In this document: one piece after another, positions 28,664 through 39,300 of the stretch
Layout of the letters: every line of letters starts with the position of its first letter
How positions within the stretch are numbered: the first letter of the stretch is position 1
Assembly: GCF_918741295.1 (NCBI RefSeq)
Contig: NZ_CAKKNB010000001.1
Span: 1,488,001-1,552,000, forward strand
Reading direction: 5' to 3'
Source: Aquabacterium sp. CECT 9606
GTDB taxonomy: Bacteria; Pseudomonadota; Gammaproteobacteria; Burkholderiales; Burkholderiaceae_C
Length of the DNA: 64,000 nucleotides
Notes under the pieces: model-generated
What the model saw: the letters and a program-made list of their open reading frames with translations, nothing else
Told to the model about the DNA's origin: nothing
Databases searched by the model: none
Position numbers and translations under genes: made by a program

Positions 28664-28698
28664 AAAAGGCCGCCAGGGAATGCCCTTGGCGGCCTTTT
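28664..28698. terminator. Intrinsic terminator between lipase and tRNA-Gly, probably bidirectional
   Basis: GGCCGCCA-GGG, loop AATG, CCC-T-TGGCGGCC at 28668-28694 (eleven pairs, one bulge), flanked by AAAA on the left and TTTT on the right. It would end the lipase transcript on plus and the tRNA transcript on minus. Confidence 0.82.
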
Positions 28699-28708
28699 GC
28701 TTGTCTGT

Positions 28709-28782
28709 TGGAGCGGGTGATGGGAATCGAACCCACGTTATTTGCTTGGGAAGCAAGAGTCCTACCATTGAACGACACCCGC
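28709..28782 (-). tRNA. tRNA-Gly(CCC), CCA encoded
   Basis: Read on the minus strand: acceptor GCGGGTG/CACCCGC, D arm GTTC-AATGGTA-GGAC, anticodon arm CTTGC-TTCCCAA-GCAAA with anticodon CCC after U33, variable loop TAAC, T arm GTGGG-TTCGATT-CCCAT, discriminator T and encoded CCA. Length is 74 including CCA. The first anticodon-stem pair (27:43) is C-A, a mismatch; all other stems pair. It decodes GGG. Confidence 0.96.
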
Positions 28783-28822
28783 GGACAGGGCGCATTCTAA
28801 ACCCACGGCGCGGGCTTCTTCT

Positions 28823-29095
28823 TCACTCGCTGGCGGAAGAGGCGGGTGTGGTGGGCAAGCCCAGCTTCTTGGCAGTCTTGTTGACGGCCCTGCCCGTGGC
28901 AGACGCGCCGCGCTCAACGGCACTGGCACCCTTTTGCAGGCCATGCTTGACGGAGTTCTCAACCTTGGCGGCCACCGACGACACCTTGCTGGCCGCGGTG
29001 GTGACGAACTGAGGCGGTTCCGCCGCGCTGGCGATGGCGCAGTTGGTGGTCAGTACGGCTGTCAATACAAGGTGCCTGATGAATTCATGGGACAT
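28823..29095 (-). CDS. Small exported basic protein, unknown function
   Basis: 90 residues; not recognised. Residues 1-24 form a signal peptide (HLVLTAVLTTNCAIASA). The mature part is Ala/Lys/Val-rich and predicted helical (TTAASKVSSVAAKVENSV, then ASATGRAVNKTAKKLG), ending in a Pro/Ser tail. No Cys-based lipobox at the cleavage site. It stands alone between tRNA-Gly and the sensory kinase operon, on the same strand as both. Its coding nature rests on the signal peptide and plausible composition only. Confidence 0.6.
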   Translation of the reverse strand: MSHEFIRHLVLTAVLTTNCAIASAAEPPQFVTTAASKVSSVAAKVENSVKHGLQKGASAVERGASATGRAVNKTAKKLGLPTTPASSASE

Positions 29096-29183
29096 GAGGG
29101 GCTCTCCGGTTATTCACATAGTAGCCCGTGTGAAGCGCTTTCATCGCGTGCGCAAGCAGGAGTTGACGCCGACGCTTGATGAG

Positions 29184-30971
29184 TCACGTAGCCGCAGAGC
29201 AAGGCAATGGTGATTCGCCAAAACAGAAGTAGAAGGTGGCGCCTTGACCAGGCGTGCCTTCCGCCCAGACTTTTCCACCGTGGCGATCAATGATGCGCTT
29301 GACGATGGACAGGCCCACTCCGGAGCCTTCAAAGCGGGAATCGTGCAATCTTTGAAATGGTTTGAACAGCCGTTTTGCCTGTTCCGAGTCAAAGCCGACT
29401 CCATTGTCACGGACGAAAAACACGGGTGGGTCGGCGGACTGGATCACGCCGACTTCGACATGGGGTTTGCCCGCCTCCGCCGCGAACTTCAGCGCGTTGC
29501 CAATCAGGTTCACGAAAACCTGTCGAGCCAACTCAAGATCGGCCTCGATTTGCGGCAGCGGTGAGGGGACCACCGGAATCGACCCGGCCGACCGGGCTAA
29601 GCGGATGGACTCGATGACCTCACTCAGTAGCGCGTTCATGTCCACGCTGCGTGTTTCCAGGGTGACGTTGCTGGTTCGCGCCAGTGCGAGCAGGGATTCG
29701 ACCACCTTCTCGGTCATCGTGGCCTGCTCGGCAACGGCTTGCAGCAAGCGGATGGCCCTGGCCTTCTCATCGGCCTCAATGAGATCCTGGGCCATTTTGG
29801 CCGCGGCGGCGATGCCACCCAGAGGTCCACGGATGTCGTGAGAGACGTTTCGATTGAAGGTCTCCAGGCCCTCGATGGTTTCGCTGAGCTCAGCCGTGCG
29901 GAGTTGAACGCGGTGTTCCAGTGTCTCGTTGGCTTTGACCAATGCCTCCGCGGCCAGTCTGCGCTCCACGATCTCGATCTGCAGTTGCTCGGCGGTGCGT
30001 TTGATCTCGTTGTAAAGACTGCCGTTTTCGTAGATGCGGCCGGCTTGTGCGGCGTGGATGGTCAACAACCGCTCGTCGTCAGGCGTGAAGGCCTGTGAGC
30101 CCAGTTTGTCGACCAGCAGGATCCACCCATAGGTGCGGTTCAGCGACATGACCGGGGCGAGCAACCCGCATTCCGCTTCAGGGTAAGAAACAGGCAAATT
30201 CGATGTGGAGGGGGGCACGTCCGACCGGGAAAACCGCCGAGCGCGGCCTTCCGCCATGACTTCGCCAAAGATGTGACCGTCTATACCCAGGCTTTTGATC
30301 CGCTCCGCTTGTTCCGGCGCCAGGCCCCAGGTGGAGAAGCACTCATCACCGCCACCATTCTTGTCGCGCACGCCCAAAACGCTGTAGCGCGCACCCAGCA
30401 GATCCCTGGCACCACGGCACACCTTGTCCAGCAGCACGTAGGGATCTCGCTCGGAGGCCAATTGCAAATTCAGATCGGTCAGCGCAGACAGCCTTTGGTT
30501 GGTGCGTTCCAGTTCGCTGACCTTGACGGCCAGCTTGTCGGTCAGCAGACGCAAATGCTCGCGGTCGAACTGCAAGTCGTCCGGGTGCATCTCAGGCGAG
30601 CTGGCGTGGGCCAGGGCGTGCTCGACGACACGCAGGATCTCTTGCGGTTCGCAAGGTTTGATCAGCACGTTGGACACACCGCAGGCATTGGCCAGGTTGC
30701 GGGCTTCGCGTTCCATGAATGTCGCCGTGTAGAAGATGACTTCTGTTTGGGCGATGGCAGGGTCTGCACGCAACTGCCTCACGAACTCATAGCCATCCAT
30801 GGTCGGCATGAGGATGTCGCAGATCACCAGGTCCGGTCGTTCGGCGCGAACCTGCTCCAGGGCAATGCTGCCATCCCAAGCTTCGATTGACTGGTGTCCG
30901 CTGTAGCCCATGAGCGCCACGATCAGGTCTCGGTTGGGCGCGTGGTCATCGACGACCAGTATCTTTGCCAT
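29184..30971 (-). CDS. Hybrid receiver-GAF-histidine kinase
   Basis: 595 residues with an unusual order: an N-terminal receiver domain (1-125, LVVDDHAPNRDL, phospho-acceptor Asp in VICDILMPTMDGYEF, Lys in NVLIKPCEP), a coiled-coil, a GAF domain (about 165-320), another coiled-coil, then HisKA (NVSHDIRGPLGG, His about residue 377) and HATPase (FVNLIGNALKF, DNGVGF, GSGVGLSIVKRI). There are no membrane segments, so it is cytoplasmic. The receiver at the front suggests that phosphoryl input controls the kinase. It follows a single-domain receiver by 12 bases. No output domain is present. Confidence 0.92.
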   Translation of the reverse strand: MAKILVVDDHAPNRDLIVALMGYSGHQSIEAWDGSIALEQVRAERPDLVICDILMPTMDGYEFVRQLRADPAIAQTEVIFYTATFMEREARNLANACGVSNVLIKPCEPQEILRVVEHALAHASSPEMHPDDLQFDREHLRLLTDKLAVKVSELERTNQRLSALTDLNLQLASERDPYVLLDKVCRGARDLLGARYSVLGVRDKNGGGDECFSTWGLAPEQAERIKSLGIDGHIFGEVMAEGRARRFSRSDVPPSTSNLPVSYPEAECGLLAPVMSLNRTYGWILLVDKLGSQAFTPDDERLLTIHAAQAGRIYENGSLYNEIKRTAEQLQIEIVERRLAAEALVKANETLEHRVQLRTAELSETIEGLETFNRNVSHDIRGPLGGIAAAAKMAQDLIEADEKARAIRLLQAVAEQATMTEKVVESLLALARTSNVTLETRSVDMNALLSEVIESIRLARSAGSIPVVPSPLPQIEADLELARQVFVNLIGNALKFAAEAGKPHVEVGVIQSADPPVFFVRDNGVGFDSEQAKRLFKPFQRLHDSRFEGSGVGLSIVKRIIDRHGGKVWAEGTPGQGATFYFCFGESPLPCSAAT

Positions 30972-30983
30972 GGCGTATAGACC

Positions 30984-31385
30984 TCAATGGCCCGGCACAG
31001 GGCGTGGCAAACGCATGTGTTCGGGCAGAAACGATTCGATCTGACTGACGAAATTTTCAGGTTCGATGGGCTTGGAGATGTAGCCATTGAACCCGGCCGT
31101 CAGGACTTTCTGGCGGTCATTGGGCATGGAAAAGGCCGTGACTGCGATCACGATGGGTTGCTCGCCTTGGGGGCCTGAACGCAGTTGCTCAAGCACTTGA
31201 TAGCCGTCCATTCGGGGCATCTGCAGGTCGCAGATGATGAGATCTGGCCGCTCGTGCAAGGCGATCTCGAGCCCTTGTTGACCATCGCGCGCCAGCAAGA
31301 CCTTGTAGCCGCTGAATGTCAACAAATAACGCACCAACTCCATGTTGGCCGCGTTGTCTTCGATGATGAGGAAGCTTGTCGTCAT
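30984..31385 (-). CDS. Stand-alone response regulator receiver
   Basis: 133 residues, only a CheY-like receiver. The acidic pocket is FLIIEDNAANMEL, phospho-acceptor Asp in LIICDLQMPRMDGYQV, Thr in IAVTAFSM and Lys in GYISKPIEPENF. There is no effector domain, so it probably shuttles phosphate between the kinase three bases upstream and the hybrid kinase 12 bases downstream, as a relay intermediate like DivK. That role is inferred from gene order. Confidence 0.92.
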   Translation of the reverse strand: MTTSFLIIEDNAANMELVRYLLTFSGYKVLLARDGQQGLEIALHERPDLIICDLQMPRMDGYQVLEQLRSGPQGEQPIVIAVTAFSMPNDRQKVLTAGFNGYISKPIEPENFVSQIESFLPEHMRLPRPVPGH

Positions 31386-31388
31386 GGC

Positions 31389-32858
31389 TCAGCCCATCGG
31401 CAGGACCAGTGAGAAGGTGCTGCCTTTCCCGCTTTCGCTTTGAAAGCTGATTTTGCCTCCCAGCAATTCGGCGAGTTTCTGACTCAAATGCAGGCCCAGT
31501 CCGGTGCCTTCGGGTGCGTCAGGCCGTTCATTGCGCACGCGGCTGAATGCACCGAAGAGCTTGTCTTGATCTTCCTCAGGGATGCCGATGCCGGTGTCCT
31601 CCACATGGATGGTGGCGGCGCCATTCACGCCCGATTCCAGGATGATCCACACATGGCCCTGTTCCGTGAACTTCAGTGCATTGCCGGCCAGGTTAAGCAC
31701 GATCTGGCTGAGCGCTCGTCGGTCGGTCTGGAGCATGGTGTCCTGTATAGGCCCCTGCACGGTCAGTGTCAAACCCTTGCTGATGGCCTGAGGCTGCAAG
31801 GTGGCGGCGACTTCATCCAGCAAGGCCCGCGCATCCACCGGTTCGACGTTCAACTCCACTTTGCCGGCTTCGATCTTGGAGACATCCAGCAGGTCGTTGA
31901 TCAGCGCCAACAGATGGCGTGCGCTGGATTGCACGGTCTTCAGCTGCTTTTGCTGTTCATCGTTCAGAGGCCCAGGCAATTTCATCAGCAGCGTACCCGT
32001 GAAGCCGATGATGGCGTTCAGGGGCGTGCGCAATTCGTGGCTCATGCCGGCCAGAAAGCGGTCTTTGGCTTGATTGGCGTTGGCCAGCTCCAAGTTCTTT
32101 TCCTGAAGGGCCTTCTCAAAACGCTTGCGTTCGCTGATGTCCCGGATGGCGCTCATCACGAAAGCGCTCTCTTCCGTGCGCAAGGGGCTGAGGCTGATTT
32201 CGATCGGAAACTCGCTGCCGTCCTTGCGCAGCCCCGACAGATCCAGGCCCGAACCCATGGCGCGCTTGCGAGGTTGCAAGAAATAGTTGGAGCGGTGCCC
32301 CACATGGGCCTTGCGATAACGCTCGGGCAGCAATTCATCGACGGAGCGTCCTCGCAATTCGCCTTCGGCATAGCCGAACAAGCGCTCGGCCTGGCTGTTG
32401 GCGATGACGATGTGCCCAGTGGGGTTGGCCATCACAATGCCGTCTGGGGTGGACTCCAGCAAGTCGCGAAACCTGGCTTCCATGAGCTTGGCGTCTCGCA
32501 GCACCTTGATGGTGGTCACGTTCTTTTCGGCGGACAGGACCATGGGTTCCAGATCAGCCGTGTGCACCAGCTTTGTGGTGACATCCACATACAGCAGAGA
32601 GCCGTCTTTCCTGCGGCGCACGGCTTCATAGGTGACCGTGCCGAGCCCCAAAGTTTCCTGGATGCGAATCCCCTGCTCGGTCGCGTGGTCGGTGGGCACA
32701 CCGAGGGTCTCCCAGTGTTGGCCATCGACTTCTTCCGCGCTGTACCCAAATATGGATTGTGCGCCCTTGCTCCAGTGCACGACATGGCCCTTGGCCGTCA
32801 GCAAGACCAAGGCGTCGGGCGATTCGCTGGTCATCAATGCGACGGTCTCGGCTTCCAT
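31389..32858 (-). CDS. PAS-PAS sensor histidine kinase
   Basis: 489 residues, cytoplasmic. The first PAS domain covers about 8-115 (VVHWSKGAQSIFGYS), the second about 130-245 (IVIANSQAERLFGYAEGEL), ending in an SPLRTEESAFVMSAIRDI PAC segment. HisKA follows (GMSHELRTPLNAIIGF, His about 273), then HATPase (LNLAGNALKFTEQG, DTGIGIPEEDQ, GTGLGLHLSQKL). I start at ATG 32858 (MEAETVALM), with GGGAAGGGG eight bases upstream; an in-frame ATG at 32894 lacks a ribosome-binding site. It heads the kinase-receiver-kinase set, 80 bases after lpxO on the same strand. Confidence 0.9.
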   Translation of the reverse strand: MEAETVALMTSESPDALVLLTAKGHVVHWSKGAQSIFGYSAEEVDGQHWETLGVPTDHATEQGIRIQETLGLGTVTYEAVRRRKDGSLLYVDVTTKLVHTADLEPMVLSAEKNVTTIKVLRDAKLMEARFRDLLESTPDGIVMANPTGHIVIANSQAERLFGYAEGELRGRSVDELLPERYRKAHVGHRSNYFLQPRKRAMGSGLDLSGLRKDGSEFPIEISLSPLRTEESAFVMSAIRDISERKRFEKALQEKNLELANANQAKDRFLAGMSHELRTPLNAIIGFTGTLLMKLPGPLNDEQQKQLKTVQSSARHLLALINDLLDVSKIEAGKVELNVEPVDARALLDEVAATLQPQAISKGLTLTVQGPIQDTMLQTDRRALSQIVLNLAGNALKFTEQGHVWIILESGVNGAATIHVEDTGIGIPEEDQDKLFGAFSRVRNERPDAPEGTGLGLHLSQKLAELLGGKISFQSESGKGSTFSLVLPMG

Positions 32859-32938
32859 GGCGTGAGCCCCTTCCCTAATTTTTTGTATCGCCATTAAATC
32901 ATTGATCAGGCGGCGATACCAGATGGTGCGGGATCGCC

Positions 32939-33871
32939 TCAGTAAAACAACGCCCAGAGTAGCCCACCGATCATGGCCCACTTGCCCACGTAGTAAGCCG
33001 TGCGGTTGCGCGCTTTCAAGACCTTGGCCTTGGCGCGCAATTGGTAGAAGTGGAAGAAGAACTTGTTCAAGCCGCCCACGGGTTCGCCCTCCACGTTCTG
33101 GGTGGCAGCAGCCGTCATCACCAGGGTGCCAAACAGGTGGTTGATCCACCGCATGATTGGCGTCCAGACCGGGCGCTCGATGTCGGCGAACAGGATGATG
33201 CGAGGGTGGTCGGTGGTGTTCTCGGCGTAGTGGATGTAGGTCTCGTCGAACATCACCACTTCGCCGTCTTTCCAGTGGTACTTCTCGCCATCGACATCGA
33301 TGTAGCAGCCGGGGTCGTTGGGCGTGATCAGGCCCAGGTGGTAGCGCAGCGAGCCCGCGTACGGGTCGCGGTGGCGCACCAGGCGGGCGCCGGGCGGCAG
33401 TGAAGCAAACATGGCCGCCTTGATGCTTGGGATCTGCTTGAGCAAGGCCACCGTCTTGGGGCACAACTCTTGCGCCGAGGGCAGTTCATCGGCATACCAC
33501 TTCAGGTAGAAGCGCTTCCAGCCCGTGCGGAAAAAGGAGTTGAAGCCGATGTCGTTGTAGGTGTCGGCGGCCTTGATGTTGCCGCGCCCATCCAGGTTCA
33601 ACGCTTCTTCGCGCATCACCTGCCAGTTGTCCTGCAGCAGCTTCAGGTCGGGGAACTTCTTCGGATCCAGGTAGGGTTGCGAGCCCACTTTCGAGAACAG
33701 CACCATCAGCGAATTCAGCGGCGCGATCAACACAGTGAAGTCGGTCAGGGCGCGCACCAGACCGAAGCGCATCTTGCCGCGCAGGTGCGAGTGCAGGGCG
33801 GCGGCGATGAAGGCCAGCAGCACCCAGTGGCGTGGCGCCAAAGGCCACAATTCATTCAGAAAGCTACTCAT
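32939..33871 (-). CDS. lpxO: Lipid A 2-hydroxylase-like aspartyl/asparaginyl beta-hydroxylase
   Basis: Fe(II)/2-oxoglutarate-dependent oxygenase; Salmonella LpxO 2-hydroxylates an acyl chain of lipid A. 310 residues with membrane segments at both ends (WVLLAFIAAALHSHLRGK near the start and YYVGKWAMIGGLLWALFY at the end) and the same FGLVRALTDFT...APLNSLMVLFS lead-in. The catalytic domain holds HRDPYAGSLRYHLGL (His/Asp ligands), DGEVVMFDETYIHYAENTT (distal His) and HPRIILFADIERP (Arg for 2-oxoglutarate). ATG 33871 is seven bases after the gabD stop, so co-transcription is likely. A general peptide hydroxylase role cannot be excluded. Confidence 0.87.
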   Translation of the reverse strand: MSSFLNELWPLAPRHWVLLAFIAAALHSHLRGKMRFGLVRALTDFTVLIAPLNSLMVLFSKVGSQPYLDPKKFPDLKLLQDNWQVMREEALNLDGRGNIKAADTYNDIGFNSFFRTGWKRFYLKWYADELPSAQELCPKTVALLKQIPSIKAAMFASLPPGARLVRHRDPYAGSLRYHLGLITPNDPGCYIDVDGEKYHWKDGEVVMFDETYIHYAENTTDHPRIILFADIERPVWTPIMRWINHLFGTLVMTAAATQNVEGEPVGGLNKFFFHFYQLRAKAKVLKARNRTAYYVGKWAMIGGLLWALFY

Positions 33872-33878
33872 GCTCGGC

Positions 33879-35366
33879 TCACTTGTCCAATCCGCCAAGG
33901 CAAAGGTACTTGGCTTCCAGGTAGTCGTCCATGCCCTGGCGCGCGCCCTCGCGGCCCAGGCCGGATTGCTTCACGCCACCAAAGGGCACTTCACAGGTTG
34001 AAATCAGGCCGGTGTTGACACCGACCATGCCGTATTCCAGCGCCTCGCCCACGCGGAAGATGCGGCCCACGTCGCGGCTGTAGAAATAGCTGGCCAGGCC
34101 GAACTCGGTGTCGTTGGCCATGGCGATGGCTTCAAGCTCCGTGTCGAATTTGAACACCGGGGCCACGGGGCCAAAGATTTCTTCCTTCGCCAGGCGCATG
34201 TCGCCCGACACGTTCGACAACACCGTGGGCGTGTAGAAGTTGCCGCCGTCCACAGGCGCGCGCTTGCCCCCGGTGACGACCTTGGCGCCCTTGACCAGCG
34301 CATCGGCCACCAAGTCTTCAACCTTGGCCAGGGCTTGATCGTCGATCAGCGGGCCTTGAGTCACGCCAGCCTCGAATCCATTGCCCACCTTCATCTGCGC
34401 CACGCGTTCGGACAGCTTGGCGACGAACTGGTCGTAAACGTCGGCCTGCGCGTACAGGCGATTGGCGCACACGCAGGTCTGCCCCGCATTGCGGTATTTG
34501 GCGATCAAGGCGCCTTCCACGGCGGCGTCAATGTCGGCATCGTTGAACACAATGAAGGGCGCGTTGCCGCCCAGTTCCAGCGACAGTTTCTTGATGGTGG
34601 GCGCGCACTGCTTCATCAAAATGCGGCCGACTTCGGTCGATCCGGTGAAAGACAAGTGGCGCACCGTGTCGCTGGCGCACAGCGCCTTGCCGACTTCGAT
34701 TGAGCGCTCGGCGTCGGCCGTGATGATGTTCAGCACGCCGGGCGGCATGCCCGCGCGCAGGGCCAGTTCCGCCACGGCCAGGGCTGACAGCGGCGTGGCT
34801 TCCGCCGGTTTGATGACCACCGGGCAGCCAGCGGCCAGGGCCGGCGCCACCTTGCGGGTGATCATGGCGATGGGGAAATTCCAGGGCGTGATGGCCGCGC
34901 ACACGCCGATCGGCTGGCGGATCACGAGGAAGCGTTTGCTGGCGTCGGTGCTGGGCACGGTTTCACCGTAAACGCGGCGCGACTCTTCGGCGAACCATTC
35001 GATGAAACTGGCGCCGTAGGCCACTTCGCCCTTCGATTCGGCCAGGGGCTTGCCTTGCTCGGCGGTCATGATGCGGGCCAGGTCGTCCGCGTTCTCAATC
35101 AGCAGGGCGAACCACTTCATCATGATGGTGGCGCGGGCCTTGGCCGTCAGGCCCTTCCAGGCGGGCCAGGCGCGGTTGGCGGCGGCGATGGCCGCCTCGG
35201 TCTGGGCAGCACCCAGATTCGGCACCTGTACCAGCAATTGTCCCGTGGCCGGGTCGCGCACATCGAAACGGTCGGCGGCGTCCACCCATTGCCCGTCGAT
35301 CAGAGCCTGGGTCTTGAGCAGCGAAGGGTCTTTCAGGGCGGCCAGAGGGGAGGCGAAAGCGGTCAT
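33879..35366 (-). CDS. gabD: Succinate-semialdehyde dehydrogenase (NAD(P)+)
   Basis: Aldehyde dehydrogenase that makes succinate from succinate semialdehyde at the end of GABA and related degradation. About 495 residues. The signatures are ITPWNFPIAMITRKVAPALAAG, LELGGNAPFIVF (catalytic Glu) and NAGQTCVCANRLY (catalytic Cys), with the terminal VPFGGVKQSGLGREG. The start is ATG 35366 with GAGAA five bases upstream; a GTG at 35390 is also in frame. GabD over other dehydrogenases is by overall resemblance. No gabT is adjacent; lpxO follows by seven bases. Confidence 0.88.
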   Translation of the reverse strand: MTAFASPLAALKDPSLLKTQALIDGQWVDAADRFDVRDPATGQLLVQVPNLGAAQTEAAIAAANRAWPAWKGLTAKARATIMMKWFALLIENADDLARIMTAEQGKPLAESKGEVAYGASFIEWFAEESRRVYGETVPSTDASKRFLVIRQPIGVCAAITPWNFPIAMITRKVAPALAAGCPVVIKPAEATPLSALAVAELALRAGMPPGVLNIITADAERSIEVGKALCASDTVRHLSFTGSTEVGRILMKQCAPTIKKLSLELGGNAPFIVFNDADIDAAVEGALIAKYRNAGQTCVCANRLYAQADVYDQFVAKLSERVAQMKVGNGFEAGVTQGPLIDDQALAKVEDLVADALVKGAKVVTGGKRAPVDGGNFYTPTVLSNVSGDMRLAKEEIFGPVAPVFKFDTELEAIAMANDTEFGLASYFYSRDVGRIFRVGEALEYGMVGVNTGLISTCEVPFGGVKQSGLGREGARQGMDDYLEAKYLCLGGLDK

Positions 35367-35421
35367 GGCGGTTCTCGGGAAAGCATGCACGGGCCAGAAT
35401 CATAGGCCACCCCCTGAAACC

Positions 35422-35427
35422 TATAAT
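35422..35427 (+). promoter_or_regulatory. Candidate -10 box for alaS
   Basis: A perfect TATAAT in the gabD-alaS divergent region, 74 bases before the alaS start. No good -35 hexamer lies 16-18 bases upstream, so the call rests on the -10 alone. Confidence 0.4.
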
Positions 35428-35501
35428 CCCTGGCTTGGCTTTACCCGGCTGCCAGCAGGCCCGGGTCGATGCCGCCCACGTTCTGAACCGGAAGCCCCCA
35501 G

Positions 35502-38141
<2,640 letters not shown>

Positions 38142-38160
38142 TGTCGTGATTTAATCCTCA

Positions 38161-38184
38161 AAGGCTCCTTCGGGAGCCTTTTTT
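38161..38184 (+). terminator. Intrinsic terminator after alaS
   Basis: AAGGCTCC-TTCG-GGAGCCTT at 38161-38180, a perfect eight-pair stem with a UUCG tetraloop, running into TTTT. Confidence 0.93.
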
Positions 38185-38299
38185 CTTGTGCGAATGTCGG
38201 CCGCAATGCCATCTTGTCATCCCGCATCCTGTTGGCGAGGGCCATCATTCCCTAAAGTTCAATCACCGAGGACCGACTCAACACAAGAAAGGTGATGCC

Positions 38300-39184
38300 A
38301 TGACCACCCCCGTTGCACAACATCCCATCGTCCCCCGCGAGAAGCTGAACTTCGGCCTGGACGGCGACATCCCCAAGTACTGGTTTGGCGGCGACCCTTT
38401 CAAGTCGCGCTTCTGGGACGCTCTGTCCATCATCTTCCCGCCTGGTGAAAAATTCTTCATGACCTGTGTGCGCGATTTCCGCGACCAAGTCACCGACCCG
38501 AAGATGCTGCAAGAGATCAAGGACTTCAACAAGCAAGAAGCCCAGCACGGCATCGTTCACCGCCAGGACAACGAACGCATCCGCAAGCAGGGCATCGACA
38601 CCGAAGCCTTGAGCGCCTGGGTCGAGAATTTCCTGACCAACCGCTACCGCAAGTGGTACAGCCGCAGCTACACCGTGGCCGTCACTGCCGCGCTGGAGCA
38701 CTTCACCTCGATCATCGCCCACAGCATGTTCGACCAGCGCGACCTGCTCAAGGAAGCCGACCCCCGTGTGCGCGCCATGTACGCCTGGCACGCCATCGAG
38801 GAAGTCGAGCACAAGGGTGTCGCTTACGACGTGATGGTGGATGTGGCCAAGGTGGGTTACTTCAAGCGCGTGCTGGCCCTGGTCGATGCCACCATTTTGT
38901 TCCCCGCCACGATTTTCTACATCCAGCGCAAGATGTTGATCCAGGACGGCTTCACCCTGGCCCAACGGATGAAGCTGATGGCGGGCGGCATCTGGTGGCT
39001 GATCAAGCCCAATGGTTTGCTGGCCCCCATGGCCAAGGCCTACTGGACTTACTACAGGGTGGGTTTCCATCCTTGGCAAGAGTCCGAGCAACGCGGCTAC
39101 ACCGAATGGCTGGCCGCCTTCAAAGGCAGCGGCGGCGACCCCGTCAAGGCCAGCGAGCAAATGCGCCAAACCCTCGCGATGTGA
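38300..39184 (+). CDS. Ferritin-like metal-dependent hydrolase (PF10118)
   Basis: 294 residues, family annotated as 'metal-dependent hydrolase' but of unproven activity. The helical fold carries repeated Glu/His pairs: NKQEAQHGIVHRQDNER, TAALEHFTSIIAHSMF and WHAIEEVEHKGVAYDVM, a plausible di-metal site. A hydrophobic stretch (VLALVDATILFPATIFYI) near residue 200 suggests membrane association. ATG 38300 has AAAGG eight bases upstream. It is transcribed alone between two strong terminators, just before two AraC regulators. Confidence 0.82.
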   Translation: MTTPVAQHPIVPREKLNFGLDGDIPKYWFGGDPFKSRFWDALSIIFPPGEKFFMTCVRDFRDQVTDPKMLQEIKDFNKQEAQHGIVHRQDNERIRKQGIDTEALSAWVENFLTNRYRKWYSRSYTVAVTAALEHFTSIIAHSMFDQRDLLKEADPRVRAMYAWHAIEEVEHKGVAYDVMVDVAKVGYFKRVLALVDATILFPATIFYIQRKMLIQDGFTLAQRMKLMAGGIWWLIKPNGLLAPMAKAYWTYYRVGFHPWQESEQRGYTEWLAAFKGSGGDPVKASEQMRQTLAM

Positions 39185-39205
39185 CATCGCTGATGGCCTC
39201 ATCAA

Positions 39206-39231
39206 GCCTCCGGTGACGGAGGCTTTTTTTT
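39206..39231 (+). terminator. Intrinsic terminator after the PF10118 gene
   Basis: GCCTCCG-GTGA-CGGAGGC at 39206-39223, a seven-pair stem, followed by eight T. Confidence 0.92.
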
Positions 39232-39300
39232 GCGCCGTTGTTGAAACCCCGATCTTCGGTAGACTGCTGCACACTCACGCTGAGTGGGCCGTTTTCATTT

